Under the pieces are notes generated by a model. That model was not told the DNA's origin, ran no database searches, and saw only the letters and a list, made by a program, of their open reading frames with translations. From DASPJR01 sp035628505 (GTDB lineage: Bacteria; Planctomycetota; SZUA-567; H5-PLA8), in contig DASPJR010000002.1 in assembly GCA_035628505.1 (NCBI GenBank), forward strand, positions 1 through 12,301: a stretch of 12,301 nt of DNA, given 5' to 3'. Made by a program: the position numbers and the translations under genes. This document shows, piece after piece, positions 1-7,006 of this stretch (position 1 is its first letter; each line of letters starts with the position of its first letter).

Positions 1-117
1 GAATATCTGCGACAGCATAACGCCAACTCCAAGCCCTTCGTCTGGACCGCTACTGCCGATCAAATCTTCGAAAAAATCAATCGCCTTTGTCAACGCATTT
101 CCGACTCAGGAGACTAG
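1..117 (+). CDS. IS630-family transposase, C-terminal fragment (cut by window edge)
   Basis: The open frame runs from base 1 to a TAG stop at 115-117 and gives the last 38 residues of a protein. The segment KPFVWTATADQIFEKINRLC closely resembles the end of IS630/Tc1-mariner-type transposases, where a 'KPFvWt...ad.Il.Ki.R' stretch follows the last catalytic acidic residue of the DDE domain. The catalytic residues would lie upstream of the window, so it cannot be judged whether the element is intact. Such transposases cut and paste DNA at TA dinucleotides. No terminal inverted repeat could be recognised downstream of the stop. The family call rests on remembered sequence character of this short tail. 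Confidence 0.72.
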   Translation, partial: EYLRQHNANSKPFVWTATADQIFEKINRLCQRISDSGD

Positions 118-289
118 CGGCTTTTTCCTAAAGACTGCACCTGTATTGCACTGAGCACGGAAGGAGAGTCGCTGCCAGATACAGGCCCTGAAGTCACGGC
201 ATGGATTGAATGATTTCCTTGCTACACGTTGCAAATCTCCGTTGAAGCGCTCAACGTCCGACCATGCTTTGCGCAGACACCTCTGAAAC
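118..289. other. Intergenic stretch after the IS630 fragment
   Basis: No convincing gene is present between the transposase stop and the convergent stop of the secreted-protein gene. The right end of the IS630 element should lie in its first part, but no inverted repeat can be paired because the left end is outside the window. A small hairpin, CGTTGA-AGCGC-TCAACG, sits at 240-256. It is 34 nt downstream of the leftward gene's stop, but it has a 6-bp stem and no T-tract, so it is at best a weak terminator. A plus-strand frame without stops (about 156-285) yields a basic peptide that resembles nothing recognised. Confidence 0.4.
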
Positions 290-1084
290 TTACTTCGACA
301 CTGAATCCCCCGTGATCTGCAGCACCAGGTACACGGTTTCCGACCCGCCCGCATTCCAAATGGCGTCGCAGTCGACCTCCGAGAGAGCTTTCACCTTTTT
401 CTTCCAATCTTGATTTGTGCCGAGTACTACCGGTTTCATCTCGGTGATGCCTTCTAACTTGAACCAGTCAGTCTCAGATTTGGGCGTGTAAGATTTCCAA
501 GAAGACGTGCTCGTGATGATGTTTCCACTCTTGAATTTTATAACCATGGCAAAGCCATATCCGCCTCCCGTGTTATTAGCACGAACCGTGACTACATCCC
601 CAATTCCCAACGGCGTCGCATATTTCTGGGCTTCCCAACCGCTGCCGGAGCATGCGCGGCGGCCGTTCACATAAACTTGGTAGTTGTCGTCACCAATTAA
701 GTAGAGCGTGGCGGGTGTTTTTTCGCCCTGGGCGATCGGCTTGAATGGCTCGCCTTTCGGAGCAGCCGCAGTAGACTTTCTCGGCGTTTCAGCAATCTTT
801 GCTGCTGCTGGCTCGGATGCAGCGGTGTGGCCTTCGAGGGCACGAACCCGATCTCTTAACTTAAGCGCGCGGTCGAGGTCCCCCCTCTTCGTCGCCTCCG
901 ACAGCTCTGCCTTCAGTAGCGGAACAAGCTTCTCTTTCGCAACTCTGCATTTCGAGTCAAACTCGATTTTTGCGGCTTCAATCGTGGTGTTATACTCCTG
1001 TTCCGCCTTCTCAAGTGCGTCCTCCGCAATTGCTGATGATGCCACAACCAACAGAACAAAGAGCCCTGCTCGCAAATTGCACAT
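290..1084 (-). CDS. Secreted protein: signal peptide, coiled coil and C-terminal beta-sandwich
   Basis: The 264-residue protein starts at ATG 1084-1082, with a strong AGGAGG ribosome site at 1095-1090 four to five bases upstream, so the start is secure. Residues 1-20 form a signal peptide (hydrophobic core, SAIA then ED). Residues 21-86 are rich in Ala, Glu, Lys and Leu and look like a helical coiled coil. Residues 87-123 are an Ala/Pro/Lys linker. Residues 124-258 read as a beta-sandwich of galactose-binding-like type: DDNYQVYVNG, GDVVTVRANN, and a closing AIWNAGGSETVYLVLQI. That last segment resembles the N-terminal jelly-roll domains of planctomycete glycosidases and rhamnosidases. No catalytic residues are evident, so it is probably an exported binding or structural protein. 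It is divergent from the kinase gene and may share its control region. The function is unknown. Confidence 0.82.
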   Translation of the reverse strand: MCNLRAGLFVLLVVASSAIAEDALEKAEQEYNTTIEAAKIEFDSKCRVAKEKLVPLLKAELSEATKRGDLDRALKLRDRVRALEGHTAASEPAAAKIAETPRKSTAAAPKGEPFKPIAQGEKTPATLYLIGDDNYQVYVNGRRACSGSGWEAQKYATPLGIGDVVTVRANNTGGGYGFAMVIKFKSGNIITSTSSWKSYTPKSETDWFKLEGITEMKPVVLGTNQDWKKKVKALSEVDCDAIWNAGGSETVYLVLQITGDSVSK

Positions 1085-1259
1085 GTGTACCTCCTAAGGC
1101 AACAATGAAGCCTTGATTAAGGGTATAGGAATTGATATGCAAATGTTACACCTAGAAACGTGTTATTATCCGTCGCAGATAGCGCCAATTTACGGGTAAC
1201 ATTCCACTTACGATTTCCGTGAGTTAGCAGGAGAGGCGTACTGCGCAACAGGGGGCCAC
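1085..1259. promoter_or_regulatory. Divergent control region between secreted-protein and kinase genes
   Basis: This 175-bp AT-richer gap separates two outward-facing starts and must hold both promoters. On the minus strand, TATACC (1128-1123) preceded about 16 bases upstream by GTAACA is a possible sigma70-like pair for the secreted-protein gene. On the plus strand, a TATTAT at 1164-1169 resembles a -10 box but has no well-spaced -35. The kinase start is preceded by a GGGGG run at 1251-1255, a modest ribosome site. The assignments are by eye and PVC promoters are poorly defined. Confidence 0.35.
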
Positions 1260-4200
1260 ATGAACAGCGTATCAGAGGAAATGCTTGCGCGACACCTGGT
1301 ACAAACGGGAGTAGTTACTGCAGAGCAAATCAAACAAGCGCGCCACGCTCAAGCAATTGCGCTTGATCTGAATGAAAAGCTATCATTGGCCGAAGCTCTT
1401 TTGCAAGAAGGCTTCATCTCACTTGAACAGAGTGCTGCACTGGAGCAATCTGCACTAGAGCAGTTGTCTCTAAGCGGTCGTCGTGCGGTCAACCAACTGG
1501 GTAACTACAAGCTGTTAAAAAAGCTGGGGGAAGGAGGAATGGGCGCGGTTTACCTCGCGGAGGACCTGGCTGTTCAACGCAAGGTGGCGGTAAAAGTGCT
1601 GCCGAAGAAGCACGCGGAAAACCCCGAGTTCCTGCAACGGTTTAAACGGGAGGCTCAAGCTACTGGGAAACTCAATCATCCCAACATCGTAATGGCTTAC
1701 AGTGTAGGCGAACAGGACGGACAGCATTTCTTTGCGATGGAATATTGTGAAGGTAAACCGCTCGACAGCATATTGAAAAAAGAAAGGCTGTTGGAGCCTC
1801 TGGAGGCTACGAGAATCGTTCTTCAGGTTGCGAGAGGACTACAACACGCGCATGAACATGGATTCGTACATCGGGACATTAAACCCGGAAACATTATTCT
1901 TACGAAAGATGGAACCGCAAAGATATTGGACCTCGGTCTATCAAAGGATACGTCCGACGTTGAACAATCGTTCAACACCCAGACGGGTGCCATATTAGGC
2001 ACTCCACACTACATCTCACCTGAGCAGGCGAAAGGCGAACGGTCTGTTGATAACCGCGCCGACATCTATTCGCTCGGAGCCACGCTTTACCATCTCGTCA
2101 CCGGCGAACCGCCATTCCACGGCACGAACGTCATGAGCATCCTTAACGCACATGCAACGCAGCCTGCGCCGGATGCAAGGCTGTTGCGACCTGAGATTCC
2201 TGCCGGAGTGGCTCAGGTCATCCAAAAGATGTTGGCCAAGGAGCCGGATGAGCGATATGCGAGCTGTGACGAACTTGCGTACGACCTGGAACTTGTCAGA
2301 CGTGGGGAGCTTCCGAAACACGTCGCATTTATGACACACGTCCGGACGTTTGCAGCGCCTTTGAAGCATCAGTCAGCTCAAAGACCGCTCATCCCTGGTG
2401 CAAGGCAGCGCGAGCCGAAAAAGTCACTGTTGACATTTTCTGTCGTCGTCGGGGGTTCGGCAATTTTGGTGCTCGGTGCCGTTTTGTATTTCTGGGGCCC
2501 TGGTAAAAACACCGTTCTTAAAGCTGATGCGGAACTCCCCGCTTCGCCGAATCCGCCGCTGGCACCGATCATTAAAAGCCCAGACAAACTGCCGGATTTG
2601 GATGTCAAGAAACCTCAAGTTACGCCGCAAGTTGCCGTGCAGAAGCCTTATGAGCAGAAACAAGAACCTAGCGGGCCAAAATATGAGTTAAGACAGGATT
2701 GGACACCCATCTTCGATGGCACATCACTCGACTTCATGGATCCTGAAGGCATGGGAGCATGGAAGATTAAGGATGGGATACTGCAGGGAGTTGCCAGTCC
2801 CGGAAAACTCCTCCAAATCAAATCGAAATATGACCTTGCAGATGGAGAAATCCGGTTTCGCTTTGAGGTGCCAAATACCCTTGCTTATTTCGTATTTTGT
2901 GTACGAGCTAACACTGACCAACAATTTGCCTTAGAGTTGAATCGAAAGGATGCATACGCTCTAGCGGGGAAGGCTCATGACCTCACATTCACTTGCGTGG
3001 GCGACACTGTGACCGCCTGCTTGGATGGGAAATCTGTGGAGGTCAAGAAGCAGTGGTCTCAAAGGCCTTCGGTCCAGGGACGCTTTAAAGTCTGCACAAT
3101 GTCTCATTATGATGGAGTGCTGAAGATTTTGTGGATCGACTATCGTTCGGTTCCTACAACTGAGGTTTCCAAGAATCCGCCGGGCCAATGGCGGCCGCTC
3201 TTTGACGGCACAACGCTAAAGTTTTTGCACGAAGACGATAGAAAATATTGGAAAATTGAGAATGGTGTCATGGTGCCAGTGCCTGGAGAGTTCAGTAGAG
3301 GCACCACAAAGCTGCAGTTTCATAACGGACAACTTCGGATCCGGTTTCAGGTTTCATCACGCGATTCGTTTGACATTAGAGTCCGAAGGAGCCCTGAGGG
3401 TGTTGCGTTTACGCAGGAGCATTTCCAGCGCTCAAACGCAAAGATTAACGAAATTAACGAGCTGATATTTACGTGTGTGGACGACAGATCTGCTGCGACT
3501 TTAAATGGAAAGCCCGTACCGATAGACTTTTCTGGAAAGGGGCTATATGGACCGGCGCGGTTCTTCTGTCGGCAAAGCCTCAAAATCCACAGTGTTGAAT
3601 TTCGAGAGCTAGATCCGGCCAACCCGCCAGATATCAAGCCTTACATCTCCGAAGACCATGACACCCACTACCTTAGTAATATGCAGGAGATGCAAGCTTC
3701 TGTGGGATTTGGGAAGTTTGGAAAAGAAGGCGACTTGGGGTACGAAAACGGACGAGTAAGGGTGAAGGGCAAGGAGGTGCTACATGCCCTGTCCGCGCAC
3801 GCTCCGTCTGCCATTCACTACAACCTGAACAAAGCATTTACGTCATTCAAGACCGCTGTCGCGATGAATGACACCGCCGGAACGGCGCATGCACCGGCGC
3901 TCTTCAAAGTTCTAGGCGACGAAAAAATGTTGTGGGAATCTAAACCTCTGCAAAAATCCGGAGATTCCCAGGAAGTGGACCTGGATGTTTCCGGGGTATC
4001 GATACTGACGCTTGTCATTGGGACCAGTGACATAGGAAAGGCCCATACAGTGTGGGTAGATCCATATTTGAAGAAAGGTCCGCGTAGCACCCATTTGTCT
4101 CCGGGAAAGCCAGTGGTATGGATAGAGGACGCTCTTCCTGCGGGCGCTATTGAGCTACAAGGCAAGCCAAACGTGCCGTTTAACTGGACAAATAATAATC

Positions 4201-6023
4201 CTAAGCCGTTTTCAGGTGAACGCGCGTGGGAATGCCGAGACACGACAGGGGAAAGTCAAAGTATCTTTGAAAAAGCCAGCAACCCGCTCAATGTAGAGGT
4301 GGGCGACAGGTTCTTCGTATATGCCTACCTTGATCCTAAAGCACCCCCAACTGAAATCATGTTGAAGTTTCGCGATGATGCAGCCGCACATGCTGAGGCT
4401 TGGCGTCATCGAGCATATTGGGGCGAGGACAAATTAAACATCGGGACAGCAAACACATCAGAACGAAGATGTCTTGGTTTGCTACCAAAGGTGGGCGAGT
4501 GGGTACTGTTAGAAGTGCCTGCGAGTAGCGTCGGCTTTGAAGGCCGTAGGCTGACAGGGGTCTGTTTTGCCGTAGTCGACGGTAGGGTGTGGTTTGACCA
4601 TTTTGGAAAGCTCTCAGACGTCCAGGCACTTACACCGTCGTCTATTGTTAACCACAAGTATGATGCCGCGATTGCCTTTGGCAACACCTTAGATGAAGCT
4701 TTCGCAGCATTGAAACGGCGTGACGCGCAGAAGTTTCATGAGATACTGATGAATGCCAGTAAAGATCACAAGCTACTGTCATACAAGGCCGCAATTGAAG
4801 ACGAGATTGCAATCGCAAAGTACATGGAAGTTGTCCTTTTGGCCGCAGGAGACGCTGTGACGCTGCTCGCTGACAAGCGAGCGTTCACGTTTAAAAAAAC
4901 GGACGGAAAGGAACTGCAGACCGGGGTTGGTACAAAGAACATCGTTGTAGGCATCAAGGACGGCCTTATCAACATTAGCCAGGATTTAGGTTCTGGGGCC
5001 AGTGCCACGATAAAATGGAAGTTGTCAGAACTGTCACCTGCATGCCTTTTCGCGCTGGCACGAATCAAGCTCGGCACCGGAAGCAATGCGCATCTGCAGT
5101 TTTCGGGTGCAACGCTCCAGCTATTGCGCACGGGGGAATTAGACGTGCCTATTAAAGAAGTCGCTGATGGTCTTGAGCTCGCGAGGCAAGACGCGACACT
5201 CAATGATCCCGTTGCACGTGTCGAGCGGCGGCTTCGTTTCTACGAATCGGAAATGGGCGCGACGAACGGAATGAAGGATCTGCTCGCGGCCATTGGAGAT
5301 AACAAGTGGGAAGAGTCGAAACGCCTGATCAAGATGTTGAATGAAAAATTTCAAGACACCATCATAGTGGCACGCCAGCAGGAGGCGCTTAAGAAGCTAG
5401 GAAAGAAGGTTGACGAGCAGCGTAGGGCCGAATTCGAAAACGAGTCTCGTCTTATAGAACGTGCGGATCTTAAGAAGCGAGCTGGAACAATGGCTGACCG
5501 AACACAACAAGCAAAACTGTTGCTTGACGCTGCGGTAATCGCCCTGAAACTCAATGACGCGACAAACGGCGTAAAGGAACTCGATGAAATTGCCGCGGAG
5601 TATGGCACCCTTGAATGGGGCAACATAGGCGTCCGAGCCTGCGTCGAAAAAGGTGATTATCTGGCGAGTCTTGGGAAGTGGCAGGAGGCGGAAAAGGCGT
5701 ACGAAATTGCCTGGACTAAATACAAAGGATCGTGGAGCACACCAGGGTGCGATGCGGCTCTTAAGGTCGTGAAGCACTATGAAGATACGGGCGATTTAGA
5801 AAAAGCGATTTCGTTCCGCGAGATCGTTATAGACCTAGGCGGAGTGAACAATGACCGCGCGGCTGAGTCTTGTCTTTGGCTCGCCGATTACTACCACGCA
5901 AAGCAAGATGATCTTAAGGCGATGATATATCTGCGGCGAATCACCGAGAGGTTCAAGACCTGCAATCAGAAATATAAAACAGAGGCGAACGAAAAGTTAA
6001 AAAGTTGGACAAAAAAGCCGTGA
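1260..6023 (+). CDS. Membrane Ser/Thr protein kinase with DUF1080-like, NPCBM-like and TPR-like modules
   Basis: The 1587-residue protein starts at an ATG after a GGGGG ribosome site. Residues 8-65 hold two helical repeats (HLVQTGVVTAEQI and ALLQEGFISLEQ) that resemble MshEN/GspE N-terminal motifs. Residues 83-350 are a complete Hanks-type kinase: P-loop GEGGMG 90-95, K112, E131, HRDIKPGN 204-211 with catalytic D206, DLG 224-226 in place of DFG, SPE 253-255 and D268. All catalytic positions are present, so it should be active. Residues 390-412 form one membrane helix. The outer part has two DUF1080-like concanavalin folds (about 480-630 and 643-785, each opening W.P[IL]FDGT), an NPCBM-like domain (about 800-938) and a further beta-sandwich (950-1120). 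From 1128 to 1587 it is mostly helical, TPR-like near the end. It probably senses a saccharide or peptidoglycan-like ligand outside and phosphorylates cytoplasmic targets. Ligand and targets are unknown. Confidence 0.93.
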   Translation: MNSVSEEMLARHLVQTGVVTAEQIKQARHAQAIALDLNEKLSLAEALLQEGFISLEQSAALEQSALEQLSLSGRRAVNQLGNYKLLKKLGEGGMGAVYLAEDLAVQRKVAVKVLPKKHAENPEFLQRFKREAQATGKLNHPNIVMAYSVGEQDGQHFFAMEYCEGKPLDSILKKERLLEPLEATRIVLQVARGLQHAHEHGFVHRDIKPGNIILTKDGTAKILDLGLSKDTSDVEQSFNTQTGAILGTPHYISPEQAKGERSVDNRADIYSLGATLYHLVTGEPPFHGTNVMSILNAHATQPAPDARLLRPEIPAGVAQVIQKMLAKEPDERYASCDELAYDLELVRRGELPKHVAFMTHVRTFAAPLKHQSAQRPLIPGARQREPKKSLLTFSVVVGGSAILVLGAVLYFWGPGKNTVLKADAELPASPNPPLAPIIKSPDKLPDLDVKKPQVTPQVAVQKPYEQKQEPSGPKYELRQDWTPIFDGTSLDFMDPEGMGAWKIKDGILQGVASPGKLLQIKSKYDLADGEIRFRFEVPNTLAYFVFCVRANTDQQFALELNRKDAYALAGKAHDLTFTCVGDTVTACLDGKSVEVKKQWSQRPSVQGRFKVCTMSHYDGVLKILWIDYRSVPTTEVSKNPPGQWRPLFDGTTLKFLHEDDRKYWKIENGVMVPVPGEFSRGTTKLQFHNGQLRIRFQVSSRDSFDIRVRRSPEGVAFTQEHFQRSNAKINEINELIFTCVDDRSAATLNGKPVPIDFSGKGLYGPARFFCRQSLKIHSVEFRELDPANPPDIKPYISEDHDTHYLSNMQEMQASVGFGKFGKEGDLGYENGRVRVKGKEVLHALSAHAPSAIHYNLNKAFTSFKTAVAMNDTAGTAHAPALFKVLGDEKMLWESKPLQKSGDSQEVDLDVSGVSILTLVIGTSDIGKAHTVWVDPYLKKGPRSTHLSPGKPVVWIEDALPAGAIELQGKPNVPFNWTNNNPKPFSGERAWECRDTTGESQSIFEKASNPLNVEVGDRFFVYAYLDPKAPPTEIMLKFRDDAAAHAEAWRHRAYWGEDKLNIGTANTSERRCLGLLPKVGEWVLLEVPASSVGFEGRRLTGVCFAVVDGRVWFDHFGKLSDVQALTPSSIVNHKYDAAIAFGNTLDEAFAALKRRDAQKFHEILMNASKDHKLLSYKAAIEDEIAIAKYMEVVLLAAGDAVTLLADKRAFTFKKTDGKELQTGVGTKNIVVGIKDGLINISQDLGSGASATIKWKLSELSPACLFALARIKLGTGSNAHLQFSGATLQLLRTGELDVPIKEVADGLELARQDATLNDPVARVERRLRFYESEMGATNGMKDLLAAIGDNKWEESKRLIKMLNEKFQDTIIVARQQEALKKLGKKVDEQRRAEFENESRLIERADLKKRAGTMADRTQQAKLLLDAAVIALKLNDATNGVKELDEIAAEYGTLEWGNIGVRACVEKGDYLASLGKWQEAEKAYEIAWTKYKGSWSTPGCDAALKVVKHYEDTGDLEKAISFREIVIDLGGVNNDRAAESCLWLADYYHAKQDDLKAMIYLRRITERFKTCNQKYKTEANEKLKSWTKKP

Positions 6024-6048
6024 CGCTGACAAGGTTGGTTGGTGCCCA

Positions 6049-6198
6049 TTCGTGTCAAAATTGATTCCCCGGTGGAAAGAGGAACGAGAAAGAGAGTTAC
6101 AGCGAATTCACGCGAGTTTGGATCGCCGACTCTGATCTCATAGGAAGTGTACAGAGCGCAATGGCTGGCTGTTGTTTGGGTCTTTGAAAATTGAATAG
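6049..6198 (+). repeat. Leader-like dispersed repeat, copy A (boxA-like 3' end)
   Basis: This segment is similar to 12094-12241. It opens with TTCGTGTCAAA, diverges in the middle, and is strongly alike over the last 80 bases (6119-6198), where 63 of 80 positions match copy B without gaps. The most conserved blocks are GGATCGCCG (6120-6128), CTCATAGG (6137-6144) and the 3' end, GGGTCTTTGAAAA then TGAATAG (6178-6198). The 3' motif resembles boxA antitermination sites (core TCTTTAA-like) found in rRNA leaders and some CRISPR leaders. The copy begins 26 nt after the kinase stop, on the same strand. A minus-strand transposase remnant ends about 50 nt further on, so whatever once followed this copy may have been displaced. 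No reading frame is conserved between the copies. Confidence 0.75.
6180..6198 (+). promoter_or_regulatory. boxA-like antitermination motif, copy A
   Basis: The sequence GTCTTTGAAAATTGAATAG is nearly identical to 12223-12241, differing at one position. BoxA elements recruit NusB-NusE to make RNA polymerase resist Rho on long untranslated RNAs. The TCTTTGA-A core and the following TGAATAG fit the rRNA-leader type of boxA seen in many bacteria. The resemblance is by eye, and no rRNA gene follows. Confidence 0.45.
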
Positions 6199-6248
6199 TA
6201 ACGAGGGTCCGAGCGCTCCAATGGTGCAGGCGGAGCAAAGCAGATCGT

Positions 6249-6806
6249 TCAAGCTGCGTCGAGATAGTAATGCTTGAGCCAACCGCCGAGGAACTCGCGA
6301 CACTTGACATCGCGAGCCTTGGGCGGATCACCGGGCGGGGAATTGGCGATTTCCGTGAGAGGCACATTCCCGAGGCCTTGGTGAGGCCGGTACGTATTGT
6401 AGAAGTCAGCGTAGCCTTGAACCAGATGGCGCATGTGCTCGACGCCGAAGACGATGAAGTAATTGAGGCATTCTTCCTTGGCAGACTTGACCCATCGTTC
6501 CGCGTGAGCATTGAGATCAGGTGACCACGGCGGGAGCTGTTGAACGCGTTCGCATTCCGTCTCAACAATGCGGGTGAACTCTTGAGTGAATTTGGTGTCG
6601 CCGTCGCGAAAGAGTATAGCGGGCTTTTCCCTCTGATCCTGGAAGTGCATGCAGAGGTTGCGTGCCTGCTGGGCCATCCATGCCGCGTCTGGATTCACGG
6701 TGGCTCCGGCGATATGCACGCCGAGTGTGGATGAAAACAGGACAAAGCATTCGACCAAACTAGAGCGCGTCTAGATATTCTTGGAAAGGAAGTCACAGGC
6801 CCACAG
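6249..6806 (-). pseudogene. Decayed IS3/IS481-type DDE transposase (integrase core), 5'-truncated
   Basis: Reading leftward from 6806, the frame gives LWACDFLSKNI, then an in-frame TAG at 6773-6771, then an open frame to the stop at 6249. This is the rve/DDE integrase core of IS3/IS481-like elements. The first catalytic Asp is in CDFLS (codon 6794-6792), the second in LFRDGDTKF, and the Glu in HAERWVKSAKEE, with D-to-E spacing of about 35 as expected. It ends FLGGWLKHYYLDAA, typical of planctomycete integrase-core proteins. The TAG sits where relatives usually have Trp (a single TGG to TAG change). A few residues appear deleted before VHIAG. The helix-turn-helix half upstream is missing, since homology-like sequence stops near 6806. 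A residual 169-residue frame from TTG 6758 lacks the first Asp, so no active enzyme is expected. Confidence 0.82.
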
Positions 6807-7006
6807 CGCCAACGTTTGCGCCCCGCGCGCGTTTATGCGAAAGGCGGGAGCTATCACTCGCACAGCACGCCGACGTAAACAGCCTGCTATTAAATACAAA
6901 CGACGACGAAGCTACGGCTTCGTCGTCTATTGAGAACCGTTCTCGTCTGCTGTGGGTGTGCCGGAACTGCCGGCTCCCTCTTAACGGTATTCATTTGACG
7001 CTGCGT
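6807..7006. other. Gap between transposase remnant and esterase gene
   Basis: No gene is supported in these 200 nt. The left part should contain the broken upstream boundary of the insertion sequence, which cannot be placed exactly. The right part holds the downstream region of the leftward esterase gene, with a small GCCGG-AACTG-CCGGC hairpin (6960-6974) and the terminator at 6902-6927. Confidence 0.5.
6890..6927 (-). terminator. Intrinsic terminator of the esterase gene
   Basis: A perfect 11-bp stem, GACGACGAAGC paired with GCTTCGTCGTC around a 4-nt loop, lies at 6902-6927. Read on the minus strand it is followed by a T-rich run (GTTTGTATTTAAT), the arrangement of a Rho-independent terminator. 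It lies about 80 nt beyond the esterase stop at 7007, and there is no comparable T-run on the plus-strand side. It would also keep esterase transcription from entering the transposase remnant. Confidence 0.75.

Larger units (their letters stand above)
6024..6248. other. Gap after the kinase gene: leader-like repeat A and IS boundary
   Basis: There is no gene in this 225-nt stretch. Most of it is repeat copy A (6049-6198). The remaining 50 nt before the stop of the minus-strand transposase remnant should contain one end of that insertion sequence, but no inverted repeat partner was recognised. No intrinsic terminator with a T-tract was seen directly after the kinase stop. Confidence 0.5.

Noticed and set aside
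118..285. A second transposon remnant after the IS630 fragment
   Set aside because: A stop-free plus-strand stretch gives a basic peptide, but I could not match it to any transposase family with honest confidence.
106..354. Minus-strand frames near the left edge as a separate small gene
   Set aside because: They overlap the 3' end of the secreted-protein gene and the transposase stop, have no ribosome site, and the peptides are Arg/Cys-rich with no recognisable motif.
708..1097. A 129-codon plus-strand frame opposite the secreted-protein gene
   Set aside because: It is the mirror of the coiled-coil and linker codons (Ser/Ala-rich), and the minus-strand gene has a signal peptide and a strong ribosome site.
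4264..4273. Another TCTTTGAAAA match to the boxA-like core
   Set aside because: It lies inside kinase codons without the flanking GGG or TGAATAG and without any of the upstream repeat, so it is a chance match.
6258..6758. An intact short transposase starting at TTG 6758
   Set aside because: It lacks the first catalytic Asp and the DNA-binding half, both explained by the upstream TAG and truncation, so it is described as a pseudogene instead.
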